64,000 nucleotides of DNA from an uncultured Lachnospiraceae bacterium. GTDB taxonomy: Bacteria > Bacillota > Clostridia > Lachnospirales > Lachnospiraceae. Positions 53,340 to 62,979 of this stretch are shown in pieces; position 1 is the stretch's first letter, and each line of letters begins with the position of its first letter. Location: contig CAMUMG010000009.1 in assembly GCA_947089905.1 (NCBI GenBank), positions 62,001-126,000 on the forward strand, read 5' to 3'. The position numbers and the translations under genes were made by a program. A model generated the notes under the pieces. The model worked only from the letters and a program-made list of their open reading frames with translations. It ran no database searches and had not been told where the DNA came from.

Positions 53340-53855
53340 TTAGATGCTTTTATTTTTTGCCTCATCCAATGCCTCTTTTTCCTCCTCCGATAATAACACA
53401 AAGGACTCGCCTTTGATGATTTCTTTTACATACGTATAGCATCCTTCTCTGGTGCTGTGCATGGAAGTAATAATAAATCCATTGTTTGTTTCATCCAACA
53501 TACAGAGAGAAAAACTTAATTTTCCTCCCATTTCTTGAAACGCATCATATTTGATTACTGCCATCTTCTGATAAGCAAAAGAAAGCTGTTCTTTGATATG
53601 ATTGATATCTTTATTGTTTGTTTCATTATCCTGTTTTATAGCATCTATCTCTTGAAACCGCTGTAAAATAGATTGTTCCAATGAAGAGCCGTCTGCACCT
53701 TCCATAAATTTATTGTATTTTTTCTTGAGTTTATTATGTTGAGATAACAGCACGATATATAAAATAAATAAAAGAAGCATACCCACCAGTGCTCCAATTA
53801 CTAAGTAGCTTCCATCGATCCCAATCTTTTCTAACAAATCCATGTTCCTTGCCAT
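53340..53855 (-). CDS. DUF4446 membrane-anchored protein
   Basis: 171 aa. One N-terminal membrane helix (SYLVIGALVGMLLLFILYIVLL), then a coiled coil (about 45-95). A C-terminal beta domain ends in YDAFQEMGGKLSFSLCMLDETNNGFIITSMHSREG-like sequence, which is characteristic of DUF4446. The first Met may be at MDLLEK, 4 codons in. The function is unknown; the family is often found next to parB in Clostridia, as here (16 nt from its stop). Confidence 0.85.
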   Translation of the reverse strand: MARNMDLLEKIGIDGSYLVIGALVGMLLLFILYIVLLSQHNKLKKKYNKFMEGADGSSLEQSILQRFQEIDAIKQDNETNNKDINHIKEQLSFAYQKMAVIKYDAFQEMGGKLSFSLCMLDETNNGFIITSMHSTREGCYTYVKEIIKGESFVLLSEEEKEALDEAKNKSI

Positions 53856-53871
53856 ACCTTTCTCTAAATCT

Positions 53872-54765
53872 TTACTGTTCGATTCTGCCCATTAGTTCAA
53901 TAATTCGTTCTAGTTCCTCCATTGAATAATATTCAATTTCAATTTTACCTTTATCTTTTGCCTTACGTTTAATCATAACCTTACTTCCAAAAATCCTCTT
54001 CATCTTTTCTTCAATATTCTGATAGATTATATTATTATCTTTAATCTCTTCCTTCTTTTCCTTTTGTTCTGAGTTAAGATATTTTTTTACTAATCTTTCT
54101 GTTTCCCTGACACTGAGTTTTTCATCAAATATTTTTAATGCCAAAGTATATTGCTTTTCTGGTTCTTTGATTGCTAAAAGTGTTCTTGCATGACCTCCTG
54201 TAATCATGTCTTCCATTACCATTTGTTGAATTCGTTGATCCAATTTTAATAATCTCATCGAATTTGTGACTGAAGTTCTTCCTTTGGCTACTCGCTCTGC
54301 TACTTCATCCTGTTTTAAATGAAATTCTTCAATCAATCTTTGATAAGCATTTGCCTCTTCAATTGGATTAAGATCTTCTCGTTGAAGGTTTTCAATTAAA
54401 GCAATTTCTAAAACTTCCTGATCTGTATACTCTTTTACGACTACAGGCACCTGTTTTTCTCCTGCAAGTCTTGCTGCTCTCCACCTTCTTTCTCCCGCAA
54501 TAATTTCATAGTGATCTTCCTTTTTTTGAACAATTAATGGCTGGATTATGCCATGCTGTTTTATCGAATCCGCTAACTCCTGCAAAGAATCTTCATCAAA
54601 ATCTTTACGTGGCTGTGTGCTATTTGGTTCAATAGAATTAATATTAATAAATGTTTCACGTGAAACATCTGCATCTGTAAAAGCCGTTTCTTCAGAAACT
54701 TTTTCAACAATTAACGAATCTAAACCTTTTCCAAGACCTTTTCCTAAACCTTTTCTTTGTAGCAT
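53872..54765 (-). CDS. parB: Chromosome partitioning protein ParB/Spo0J
   Basis: 297 aa. KGLGKGLGKGLDSLI opens the N-terminus. INSIEPNSTQPRKDFDEDSLQELADSI and GERRWRAARLAG (the CTP-binding GERR box) form the ParB/Srx domain. The HTH at about 145-190 (LKQDEVAERVAKGRTSVTNSMRLLKL) and a C-terminal dimerisation domain follow. It loads on parS and spreads, aiding origin segregation and condensin loading. A perfect parS lies inside its own coding sequence (54652-54667). The ribosome binding site is weak, and 299 nt separate it from parA. Confidence 0.95.
   Translation of the reverse strand: MLQRKGLGKGLGKGLDSLIVEKVSEETAFTDADVSRETFININSIEPNSTQPRKDFDEDSLQELADSIKQHGIIQPLIVQKKEDHYEIIAGERRWRAARLAGEKQVPVVVKEYTDQEVLEIALIENLQREDLNPIEEANAYQRLIEEFHLKQDEVAERVAKGRTSVTNSMRLLKLDQRIQQMVMEDMITGGHARTLLAIKEPEKQYTLALKIFDEKLSVRETERLVKKYLNSEQKEKKEEIKDNNIIYQNIEEKMKRIFGSKVMIKRKAKDKGKIEIEYYSMEELERIIELMGRIEQ
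54652..54667. promoter_or_regulatory. parS site inside parB
   Basis: TGTTTCACGTGAAACA, the exact 16-bp Firmicute parS consensus, here within the parB coding region. Confidence 0.9.
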
Positions 54766-55064
54766 ATAACTCTGCTACTCAAAATATGGACAAATACACC
54801 TATATAAAGATGTTAAAAACTCTCACTTGATAGAAATATTTACCTAAGAGTTCATAAGTCATAACATCTCCCAGATTAAGATTTGCATTATAATCTTTGG
54901 TTTTCATTATCTCATTCGTTACCTTGTTGATAAAATCTTTGTACTCTCAATCTTTATTTTCGTATATTTTGTCGAGTAGCTTTCTCCTTTCTTTGATTAG
55001 AACGCCTTTTCAGCCATTCGTATTTCCTCGAAAGACAGCGTTATTTTTCTACTATGTTCTAACT
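54766..55064 (-). other. 299-nt spacer between parA and parB with hairpin and no supported gene
   Basis: In most Firmicutes parA and parB abut or overlap. Here the minus strand first has a hairpin-like segment with AACGCT and AGGCGTT ends (about 55007-55048) enclosing TTCG/CGAA. A short frame MKTKDYNANLNLGDVMTYEL then runs for 35 codons with no ribosome binding site. I cannot assign a gene; it may be a decayed remnant or a regulatory leader of parB. Confidence 0.5.
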
Positions 55065-55916
55065 TTATTTACTCTTTCTACTAAATATTTTTTTTACCTT
55101 CTTTTTTTCACTTTCTTTTTTAGTATCATTTGACTTTTTATTTTCTATTATATGTCCATCTTGCTCCATAACTTCTTGTGCTAATTCACGATATGCTTCT
55201 GCTCCTACAGATCTACTATCGTACATTGTAATAGGAAGACCATGGCTTGGTGCTTCTGCAAGACGAACATTCCTTGGTATAATAGAACTATAAATTTTTT
55301 GATCTAGGTTACTTCTTACATTTTCTACCACTTGAAGAGATAAATTTGTTCTTGCATCATACATTGTAAATACAACCCCTTCAATATTTAATTTTGGATT
55401 TAATCTCTTTTTTACCAAATTAATAGTATGAATAAGTTGAGATAGTCCTTCTAGGGCATAATATTCACATTGAATTGGCACAAGGACTGTATCTGCTGTA
55501 GTCATTGCATTTACTGTAAGAGTATTTAAAGAAGGAGGACAGTCAATTAAAATATAGTCATATTGATCTTTTACTTTTTCAATTTCCTTTTTAATAATAA
55601 ACTCCTTTTCATCAATTCCAATTAACTCTATTTCTGCACCCGCTAAATTCATGTCAGAGGGTAATACAAACAGATTCTTTACAATGGATGGAGTAGTACA
55701 CATTAAAATATCACACTCCGAAATAATCATATGATAAATGGTATGTTCTACTTTGGATTTATCAATCCCCAATCCACTCGTTGCATTTCCTTGGGGATCC
55801 ATATCTACAGTTAAAACCTTCATTCCTTTTTCTGCCAAACTTGCAGACAAATTAATAGTCGTAGTGGTTTTTCCCACTCCTCCCTTTTGATTTGCAATCG
55901 CAATGATTTTTCCCAT
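55065..55916 (-). CDS. parA: Chromosome partitioning ATPase ParA/Soj
   Basis: 283 aa. MGKIIAIANQKGGVGKTTTT is the deviant Walker A, VDMDPQGNATSG Walker A', and YDYILIDCPPSLNTLTVNA Walker B. The last 30 residues are a Lys/Glu-rich basic tail (KKESEKKKVKKIFSRKSK), longer than B. subtilis Soj. With ParB it segregates replication origins and regulates replication initiation. A parS site lies 135 nt upstream of the start. Confidence 0.95.
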   Translation of the reverse strand: MGKIIAIANQKGGVGKTTTTINLSASLAEKGMKVLTVDMDPQGNATSGLGIDKSKVEHTIYHMIISECDILMCTTPSIVKNLFVLPSDMNLAGAEIELIGIDEKEFIIKKEIEKVKDQYDYILIDCPPSLNTLTVNAMTTADTVLVPIQCEYYALEGLSQLIHTINLVKKRLNPKLNIEGVVFTMYDARTNLSLQVVENVRSNLDQKIYSSIIPRNVRLAEAPSHGLPITMYDSRSVGAEAYRELAQEVMEQDGHIIENKKSNDTKKESEKKKVKKIFSRKSK

Positions 55917-56050
55917 ACCTACTCTTCCCCTTTTCTAAATCTCCATTTTTTCTTACTATTTATTATACAAATTATATCATGCCTCTGATTATTAATCTAT
56001 ATGCAGTTCATATTTTTAAGATAATCGTTAAAAATGTTAAGTTATTGAAA

Positions 56051-56066
56051 TGTTTCACGTGAAACA
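56051..56066. promoter_or_regulatory. parS site upstream of parA
   Basis: TGTTTCACGTGAAACA, identical to the site within parB. It is flanked by TTAACGATTTTT-type inverted sequence (TAACGATTTTTT and rc on the left), so this may also be a terminator for the two-component operon. Confidence 0.9.
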
Positions 56067-56160
56067 TTTTTAACGATTTTTTATAAATTGAACGATATTC
56101 GAAACTAAGATGAAAGTATAAAATAGATGAACCAGAAACTTACCTAAAACTAAATTACTT

Positions 56161-56802
56161 TTATTCAAAATCTACAAAATTATTTCTAATAGCATATACC
56201 GCTGCTTGAGTTCGATCAGCAACACCTATTTTTCTAAAAATATTGGATACATGATTTTTAACCGTTTTTTCACTAATTGACAGATTGTATGCAATTTCCT
56301 TATTAAAAAGCCCTTCAGCAAGTAACTTTAACACCTCTACTTCACGTTTGGTCAATACTTCATTTGCTGCTTTTCTTTCTATAATCTTATTTTTCAATAT
56401 TGGGGTTAAAGATGGTTCAATATAACTTTCTCCCTCATAAACAGAAAAAATAGCCTTTTTTAATACAGAAGACTCTGAATCTTTTAATACATAGCCATTA
56501 ATCCCAATTTCTACTGCTTTCATCAAATATTCTACTTCATTATGAATAGTAAGAATTAGAACTTTTCTATCTTTATCTTTCTGTCGTATTTTTTCTAATG
56601 TTTCTAAACCATTCATATTTGGCATATTGATATCTAATAAAATAACATCGGGATCTGCCTGTGCTATTTGTTCTAAACATTGAATTCCATCATCCGCCTG
56701 TGCTACGACCTTAATATCTCCATCTAATTCTAAAATCTGTTTTAAGCCCTCTCGAACCATTAAATGATCATCTGCAATTAGGATTGTTACTGGTTGCTGC
56801 AT
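56161..56802 (-). CDS. NarL/LuxR-type response regulator (DegU-like)
   Basis: 213 aa. Receiver domain with DD at 11-12, phospho-Asp57 (VILLDINMPNMNG), Thr (LTIHNE) and Lys (VLKDSESS). The C-terminal GerE HTH reads LTKREVEVLKLLAEGLFNKEIAYNLSISEKTVKNHVSNIFRKIGV. It overlaps the upstream kinase gene by 16 bp. Its closest model is DegU/LiaR; targets are unknown. Confidence 0.92.
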   Translation of the reverse strand: MQQPVTILIADDHLMVREGLKQILELDGDIKVVAQADDGIQCLEQIAQADPDVILLDINMPNMNGLETLEKIRQKDKDRKVLILTIHNEVEYLMKAVEIGINGYVLKDSESSVLKKAIFSVYEGESYIEPSLTPILKNKIIERKAANEVLTKREVEVLKLLAEGLFNKEIAYNLSISEKTVKNHVSNIFRKIGVADRTQAAVYAIRNNFVDFE

Positions 56803-57902
56803 ACTGCTTCCTCCTTTTCCTCTAATGGTATATGAATTCGTATTTGTGTTCCCTTTCCTTCCTCAGAATTTAATTCTAAAGTTCCTGAAAGCAGATAGAC
56901 TCTTTCTTTCATAATAGATATTCCAAGTCCATATCCCTTTTTTCTTGCCTGTCCAATTTTATTTGTAGAAAATCCAATTCCATTATCTCTTATTTCTACG
57001 TCCATTCCTGTATCCTGATACGAAATAAAAACACGAATAGAATCTGCCTTTGCATGTTTTATAATATTATTACATGCCTCTTGTATAACACGATAAAGAC
57101 TTAAATTAATGACTGGTGTAGCCTCTCTCTCTTCATTTTCTACTTGTAATACCGCCTGAATTTTATGGTTCATCTGAATAGAATATAATAGACGTTCTAC
57201 TGTTACAGTCAGTCCCAGATCATTTAATGACATTGGACGTAGATTATAAATAGTAGTTCTTAAATCATTAATAGTAGTACGAAGTGATTCTGTCATAGTC
57301 AATAGTTCTAGTCTGGCACGTATGATATCCATATCTAATAACTTTGTACATAACTCCGTTTTATGAACCAATCCTGTCAAATTTTGGACAACCGTATCAT
57401 GCAGTTCCATTGCTATTCTCTGTCGCTCATTTTCCTGTGTTTCCAAAATTTTGATTCCTAAAGAATTTTTTTGATTTTCATTATTTTCTTTTCTATCTTT
57501 CTTATCTTGTTCATAGAAAAAATTAAAATGGTTAAGTATCTTTTTAAGTTTCTCTAATTCCTCTCTTCCAAAATATAAAGCATCTTGTAATGTTTTATAC
57601 TTCTTTTCTTTTTCTTTTAATCCCTGCTCCAATTCTGTCCATTTTTTTTCTGTATCATGATCAAAATGCGGAGAAAAAAATAAATGATTGGGATCTACTG
57701 TTTTGGATAACATCTCAAGCATCTTTTTATCTTCGGTCATCTGCTGTTCCAACTGCGATAAATTTACTAAAGTTTCATCTACAAACTTCTTTTTTTGTTC
57801 TATCAATTCATTGATATACTCCGTCGATTCACTTAGTTCTTCTAACTTGTTCTGGCTTTTCATCCTACTTTGCCCCATTTCTGACATCCTGTCTATTCTC
57901 AT
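56787..57902 (-). CDS. DegS-like cytoplasmic sensor histidine kinase
   Basis: 371 aa with no membrane segment. A long N-terminal coiled coil (about 15-140) is followed by HisKA_3 with ERQRIAMELHDTVVQNLTG (His168). A HATPase domain has N-box NNIIKHAKA, D-F box DNGIGF and G-box KGYGLGISIMKER. This matches DegS, which senses in the cytoplasm. Together with its regulator it is inserted between rsmG and parA, where parA usually follows rsmG directly. Confidence 0.9.
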   Translation of the reverse strand: MRIDRMSEMGQSRMKSQNKLEELSESTEYINELIEQKKKFVDETLVNLSQLEQQMTEDKKMLEMLSKTVDPNHLFFSPHFDHDTEKKWTELEQGLKEKEKKYKTLQDALYFGREELEKLKKILNHFNFFYEQDKKDRKENNENQKNSLGIKILETQENERQRIAMELHDTVVQNLTGLVHKTELCTKLLDMDIIRARLELLTMTESLRTTINDLRTTIYNLRPMSLNDLGLTVTVERLLYSIQMNHKIQAVLQVENEEREATPVINLSLYRVIQEACNNIIKHAKADSIRVFISYQDTGMDVEIRDNGIGFSTNKIGQARKKGYGLGISIMKERVYLLSGTLELNSEEGKGTQIRIHIPLEEKEEAVCSNQ

Positions 57903-57954
57903 GTTCTATCATATAATAAAACAGAATATTTTTAAAGAGAAAATTCAATTTTTA

Positions 57955-58698
57955 TTATTTATTTTGGAGTGGAGCTTTTAAGGGTTTTCCACCACCGCGA
58001 GGATATAAAGGAGGTGTCATTTTTACTTTTTCAATGAGTACAAAACTACGTTCCATATCTGAATGAGGAAGTAAAAATGTTTTGCTTTTTTTTACTTCCC
58101 CGCCCAACTGCGAAATTGCAAAAGATGCTTCCTGCAATTCCTCACTTATTTTAGCTGCTTTATAAGGAATAAAAAATCCACCCTTTTTTATAAATGGAAG
58201 ACAAAGTTCTGTTAAAGAATTTAATCGTGCAACTGCCCTAGAAACACATAAATCAAATTGTTCCCGATAGTCTTGTCTTTTTGCTACTTCTTCTGCTCTA
58301 GCATGGACTGCTACAATTTTTTTTAAGCCAAGGCTTAAAATAACTTCTTGTAAAAATTGTATCCTTTTATTTAGAGAGTCCATTAATGTTATGGAAATTT
58401 CAGGAAATATAATTTTTAATGGGATGCCCGGAAATCCTGCCCCTGTTCCCAAATCTAGCAATTTTTTTCCCTGATTTTTTTCTTGCTCAAAAAGCTCAGG
58501 AAGTACCTTTACTAAAGAAACACTATCTAAAAAATGTTTTGTAACAACTTCCTCATACTCTGTAATCGCTGTTAAATTCATTACCTGATTCCATTTTATC
58601 AATATTTCATAATATTGTTGAAATTGTTTTAATTGTGTATCTGTGCATACAATATTAAATTGTGCCAACCCCTCTATAAATCTATCTTGATTTGCCAT
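57955..58698 (-). CDS. rsmG: 16S rRNA (guanine527-N7)-methyltransferase RsmG
   Basis: 247 aa. LDLGTGAGFPGIPLKIIFPE is the SAM-binding motif, and VVTKHFLDSVSL, LMDSLNKRIQFLQEV and SRAVARLNSLTELCLPFIKKGG are family blocks. It methylates G527 of 16S rRNA at N7. It follows mnmG with a 24-nt gap in the standard mnmE-mnmG-rsmG order. Loss gives low-level streptomycin resistance in other bacteria. Confidence 0.95.
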   Translation of the reverse strand: MANQDRFIEGLAQFNIVCTDTQLKQFQQYYEILIKWNQVMNLTAITEYEEVVTKHFLDSVSLVKVLPELFEQEKNQGKKLLDLGTGAGFPGIPLKIIFPEISITLMDSLNKRIQFLQEVILSLGLKKIVAVHARAEEVAKRQDYREQFDLCVSRAVARLNSLTELCLPFIKKGGFFIPYKAAKISEELQEASFAISQLGGEVKKSKTFLLPHSDMERSFVLIEKVKMTPPLYPRGGGKPLKAPLQNK

Positions 58699-58722
58699 TT
58701 AACTCCCCTTTTCTTCTCTTTT

Positions 58723-60621
58723 TTATGATTTTCTTTTCCACTGTTCTAAATAAACTAAAAGGACAGAAATGTCTGCTGGAGAAACACCTGAAATTCTTGA
58801 AGCCTGTCCAATAGAAATTGGTCGTACCTTAGTAAGTTTTTGTCTTGCCTCCAAGCGAAGGGATTCAATTTCCTGATAATCTATCTGTTCTGGAATTCTT
58901 TTTCCTTCCATCTTTTTAAATTGTTCTACTTGACGGTTTTGTCGTTCAATATATCCCTCATATTTTAGATTAATTGTTACCTGTTCGATAATCTCCTCAT
59001 CTAATGGTATACGTTCTTCATCTAAAGGGGCAATCGATTTATAATCAAGCTCTGGACGACGAATTAATTCTGCAAGAGAAGTTCCTGTTTTAAGTTCAGA
59101 ACTTTCGTGAGAAGTTAAAAATTCCTGTACCTTCTTTGTTGATCCCAAAACAGTTCTTTTTAGTCGCTCTAATTCTTTTTCAATTACTGTCTGCTTTTCT
59201 GACACCTTATTATATCGTTCTTTAGAAATCAATCCAACTTCATATCCGAATTTAGATAGTCTTAAATCTGCATTGTCTTGTCTTAATAAAAGTCGATATT
59301 CTGCTCTTGAAGTCATCATTCTATATGGCTCTGTTGTCCCTTTTGTCACTAGATCATCAATAAGAACACCTATATATGCCTGAGAGCGATCTAAAATGAA
59401 AGGTTCTCTGTTCAGTAATTTCATAGCTGCATTGATTCCCGCCATAATTCCCTGTGCAGCCGCTTCCTCGTAACCAGAACTTCCATTAAATTGTCCACTG
59501 CAAAACATTCCATCAATTTGCTTCATTTCCAAAGTAGGTTTAAGTTGAAGTGGATTAATACAATCGTATTCGATAGCATAAGCATTTCTTACAATATGAG
59601 AATTTTCTAGTCCAGGTACAGAACGATACATTCTAATTTGAACATCTTCTGGTAGAGAACTTGACATTCCAGAAATATACATCTCATTCGTATAATTTCC
59701 CTCTGGCTCAATAAAAACTTGATGCCTTTCTTTATCTGCAAATCGCATTACTTTATCTTCAATCGAAGGACAGTATCTAGGACCTGTTCCTTTAATATCT
59801 CCAGAAAATAAAGGAGAACGGGAAATATTATTTCGTATAATTTCATGAGTTGTTTCGTTTGTATAGGTCAACCAACAAGATACCTGATCCTTTTCAATTT
59901 CTTTTGAACTATTTGTAAAAGAAAATGGTATTACTTGTTCATCTCCTTTTTGTTCTTGTAATTTAGAAAAGTCAATCGTTCTTCCATCAATTCTTGCAGG
60001 AGTTCCAGTCTTAAAACGAAATAGTTCAATTCCAAGATCTTTTAAACATTTTGTCAAATGATTTGCAGCCGGAAGTCCATTCGGCCCAGTATACGTACTG
60101 ACTTCACCACAGATACATCTTGCTTTTAAATAAACTCCTGTACATAAAATAACTGCTCTACATGGATAAATTCCCCCTGTAAAAATTTTAACCCCTATTA
60201 CTTCTTTTCTTTCATTTTCTAGATCTCTGGTTAAAATTTCTGTTACCTCTGCCTGCTTTAACGTTAAATTATCTGTATTCTCAACAATTCTTCTCATTCT
60301 ATGGCTATACTCTTGTTTATCTGCTTGAGCGCGCAAGGAATGAACCGCAGGACCTTTTGAACGATTTAACATTTTAGATTGAATATAGGTCTGGTCAATT
60401 ACCTTTCCCATTTCGCCACCTAAAGCGTCAATTTCTCTAACTAAATGTCCTTTTGAAGAGCCACCGATATTGGGATTGCATGGCATTAAAGCCACACTGT
60501 CCATACTGACTGTAAACATAATTGTTTTTAATCCCAATCTTGCACAGGCAAGAGCTGCTTCGCATCCAGCATGACCAGCTCCTACTACTGCTACATCAAA
60601 TGCTTCATAATTGTAAGCCAT
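58723..60621 (-). CDS. mnmG: tRNA uridine-5-carboxymethylaminomethyl synthesis enzyme MnmG
   Basis: 632 aa from the ATG at 60621, behind GGAAATGGGGG; the upstream ATG at 60657 lacks family sequence. [23 protein letters not shown] is the FAD-binding motif and [22 protein letters not shown] the second. The two catalytic cysteines of the family stand in regions CICGEVS and [11 protein letters not shown]. It builds cmnm5U34 with MnmE on tRNAs. The order mnmE-mnmG-rsmG is conserved. Confidence 0.95.
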   Translation of the reverse strand: MAYNYEAFDVAVVGAGHAGCEAALACARLGLKTIMFTVSMDSVALMPCNPNIGGSSKGHLVREIDALGGEMGKVIDQTYIQSKMLNRSKGPAVHSLRAQADKQEYSHRMRRIVENTDNLTLKQAEVTEILTRDLENERKEVIGVKIFTGGIYPCRAVILCTGVYLKARCICGEVSTYTGPNGLPAANHLTKCLKDLGIELFRFKTGTPARIDGRTIDFSKLQEQKGDEQVIPFSFTNSSKEIEKDQVSCWLTYTNETTHEIIRNNISRSPLFSGDIKGTGPRYCPSIEDKVMRFADKERHQVFIEPEGNYTNEMYISGMSSSLPEDVQIRMYRSVPGLENSHIVRNAYAIEYDCINPLQLKPTLEMKQIDGMFCSGQFNGSSGYEEAAAQGIMAGINAAMKLLNREPFILDRSQAYIGVLIDDLVTKGTTEPYRMMTSRAEYRLLLRQDNADLRLSKFGYEVGLISKERYNKVSEKQTVIEKELERLKRTVLGSTKKVQEFLTSHESSELKTGTSLAELIRRPELDYKSIAPLDEERIPLDEEIIEQVTINLKYEGYIERQNRQVEQFKKMEGKRIPEQIDYQEIESLRLEARQKLTKVRPISIGQASRISGVSPADISVLLVYLEQWKRKS

Positions 60622-60641
60622 ATTAACCCCCATTTCCTGTA

Positions 60642-62045
60642 TTACTTTCCCATACAAAACTCTTTAAAGATCGTATTGATGAGATCCTCATCTATAGATT
60701 CTCCTGTAATCTTTCCAAGTGCTTCATATGCGTCCATTAAATCAATAGAATAAAAATCTTCAGACATTCCCATTTCAATACTTTCTAAAACACGATATAA
60801 ACTATCTCTTGCCTGCTCAAAAGCTGCCATCTGACGTAAATTTGTCAAATAAATCTCTTCTTTTTCTTTTACTCCCCCTTGAAGATAAAGTGTTTCAATA
60901 GCTGTTTCTAATTCTTTTATTCCGATCTGTGTTCGAACAGAAAAAGAAATGATAGGAATAGAACTTTCTGCTCCAAGCCAATCTAAAACTTCTTCCTCTT
61001 TTACTGTCTGTGTCAAATCAGTCTTATTTAATAGAATAATTACTGGAGGAATGGACCCCTCTTTTTGATTTAGCATTGTAAGAATCTGTTTATCACTTTC
61101 ATCAAATTCAACAGAACCATCTATCATAAAAAGGATAAGATCTGCTTCTTTTGCTGCCTTTTTTGCTCTCTCTACCCCAATTTGTTCTACCTTATCTGTT
61201 GTATCACGAATTCCTGCAGTATCCATTAAAAGCAGTGTTATTCCATTTAGACGAATTTCTTCTTCTATCGTATCTCTTGTTGTTCCTGCAATCTCTGTAA
61301 CAATAGCTCTCTCTTCACCAGCTAAAAGATTTAATAATGATGATTTTCCTACATTCGGCTTTCCTAAAATAACGGTTCTTAATCCTTCTTTGATTTTTCT
61401 TCCATCATCTGCAGTAGAAATTAATTCATTGATCTGAGAGAGTTCTGTTTTAACATGTTGTAAAAAACAATCAGAAAAACCCTCAAAAGACATATGTTCT
61501 GGATCATCTAACGCCGCTTCAATATAGGCAGTATCATGAAGTATCATATCCCGTAAAAAACGTACTTTTTCTAAAAGACTTCCTCTTAATTGTTGTAAAG
61601 AATTTTTTCGTGCAGCTTCATTTTTTGCATAGATAAGATCCATAACCGCCTCTGCTTGTGAAAGATCAATTCTCCCATTTAAGAAAGCACGCTTTGTAAA
61701 CTCTCCTGGCTGTGCTAAACTTGCTCCATGACGGATCACTGTCTCAAGAATTTTTCTTGTAACAAGCGTTCCACCATGACAGTCAATTTCTATCACATCT
61801 TCTTTGGTATAACTGTGAGGTGCTGCCATATAAAGTACTAATACTTCATCAATAATAGTATCTTTATCATAAATATAACCATAGCGTATGGTATGACTTT
61901 TCATTGTAGAAAGGATGGAATGTCCATCTTTTGTTTTAAATATAGTATCTACAATCTCTACCGCCTTTTCACCACTGACTCGTATAATACTGATACCCGC
62001 CATTCCAGGTGCAGTTGCGATTGCTGTAATTGTATCCATCTCCAT
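60642..62045 (-). CDS. mnmE: tRNA uridine modification GTPase MnmE
   Basis: 467 aa from the ATG at 62045 with AAGGTGG at 8-nt spacing. An in-frame GTG at 62111 reads MANQNATAALLNLEI but codes through a hairpin and is not family sequence. [25 protein letters not shown] begins the folate-binding domain. G1 [12 protein letters not shown]3 DTAGIR and G4 NKTD form the GTPase domain. The C-terminus FCMGK has the conserved CxGK. It works with MnmG. Confidence 0.95.
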   Translation of the reverse strand: MEMDTITAIATAPGMAGISIIRVSGEKAVEIVDTIFKTKDGHSILSTMKSHTIRYGYIYDKDTIIDEVLVLYMAAPHSYTKEDVIEIDCHGGTLVTRKILETVIRHGASLAQPGEFTKRAFLNGRIDLSQAEAVMDLIYAKNEAARKNSLQQLRGSLLEKVRFLRDMILHDTAYIEAALDDPEHMSFEGFSDCFLQHVKTELSQINELISTADDGRKIKEGLRTVILGKPNVGKSSLLNLLAGEERAIVTEIAGTTRDTIEEEIRLNGITLLLMDTAGIRDTTDKVEQIGVERAKKAAKEADLILFMIDGSVEFDESDKQILTMLNQKEGSIPPVIILLNKTDLTQTVKEEEVLDWLGAESSIPIISFSVRTQIGIKELETAIETLYLQGGVKEKEEIYLTNLRQMAAFEQARDSLYRVLESIEMGMSEDFYSIDLMDAYEALGKITGESIDEDLINTIFKEFCMGK

Positions 62046-62054
62046 ATAAAATGC

Positions 62055-62130
62055 CACCTTTTTTATGATCTCTAAATTAAGTAAGGCTGCTGTAGCATTT
62101 TGATTTGCCACAACAGCCCTTTTTTATGCT
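62055..62130. terminator. Hairpin between jag and mnmE
   Basis: On the + strand AAGGCTGCTGTAGCA and TGCCACAACAGCCCTT form a stem of about 14 pairs with an 8-nt loop (about 62083-62120), followed by six Ts. On the operon (minus) strand only a weak T-rich run follows, so it is either a partial attenuator between jag and mnmE or a terminator of antisense transcripts. Confidence 0.55.
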
Positions 62131-62978
62131 TCCTGCGTCTTTTCAACTTCCTTTTCTTTCTCAGAAGCTTTTCCATTTAACGCAGCCGCTTTTGCCGCCT
62201 TTTTTTGTTCTAAGTATGCAGCATAATCCTTTTTATAGTCTGTACTGTAATCTTTTGTATTTGCCCCATACTTTTTAGTAAATTCCCGTTTAGAATCATT
62301 AGCACGATATTTTTTTGTATTATAACTATTATGATTCCATTCACGAACTCCCTTTTTTAATGTCACGACTACTTTTCGGTATGGTTCTTCTCCTTCACTG
62401 TGGGTTTCCACATATTTATCATTCTGCAAGGCAGAATGAATAATTCTTCGTTCATAGGGATTCATAGGCTCTAATGCTACTGATTTATGTGTCTTTTTTA
62501 CTTTATAAGCAATATTTTTGGCGAGATTTTCAAGAGTTTCTTTTCTTCTTTCTCGATAATTCTCCGTATCGAGTTTGACCTTTAAATAGTCTTCCTGATT
62601 TTTATTAATTACTAGACTGGTAAGATATTGTAAAGAGTCTAATGTTTGCCCTCTCTTTCCAATCAAAACTCCCATATCATCACCAACAATATTAATATCT
62701 ACAATTTGTTCTTCCCTGTTATATTGAATTTGTAGTTGTGCTTGAAGTCCCATTGCCTTAAAAACACGTTGTAAAAACTGTTGTGCTGTTTCCTCAACCG
62801 TCAGTTCTTTTCTCCTAGCACGAATCTTAGCAGGTTTACTAAACCATTTAAGTACACCTCTGGATTCTTTTTCAATTATTTCAACTTCTAATCTATCACT
62901 TGTTGTTCCTAACTTTACCAATGCTTCTGTAACCGCTTCATCTACTGTTTTAGCAGTAAACTCTTTCCATTCTTCCAT
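62124..62978 (-). CDS. jag: RNA-binding protein Jag/KhpB
   Basis: 284 aa. The Jag_N domain (about 1-58: WKEFTAKTVDEAVTEALVKLGTTSDR, ending GVLKWFSKPAKIRAR) is followed by a KH domain with GVLIGKRGQTLDSLQYLTSLV (about 115-135) and an R3H domain NPYERRIIHSALQND. The C-terminal 70 residues are Lys/Ala/Tyr-rich and low complexity. It binds RNA together with KhpA and is next to yidC in nearly all Firmicutes. A 1-nt gap separates it from yidC. Confidence 0.93.
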   Translation of the reverse strand: MEEWKEFTAKTVDEAVTEALVKLGTTSDRLEVEIIEKESRGVLKWFSKPAKIRARRKELTVEETAQQFLQRVFKAMGLQAQLQIQYNREEQIVDINIVGDDMGVLIGKRGQTLDSLQYLTSLVINKNQEDYLKVKLDTENYRERRKETLENLAKNIAYKVKKTHKSVALEPMNPYERRIIHSALQNDKYVETHSEGEEPYRKVVVTLKKGVREWNHNSYNTKKYRANDSKREFTKKYGANTKDYSTDYKKDYAAYLEQKKAAKAAALNGKASEKEKEVEKTQEA

Positions 62979-62979
62979 T

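Noticed and set aside
62046..62111. 22-residue N-terminal extension of MnmE from a GTG
   Set aside because: It codes through a hairpin and is not found in the family; the ATG at 62045 has a well-spaced AAGGTGG.
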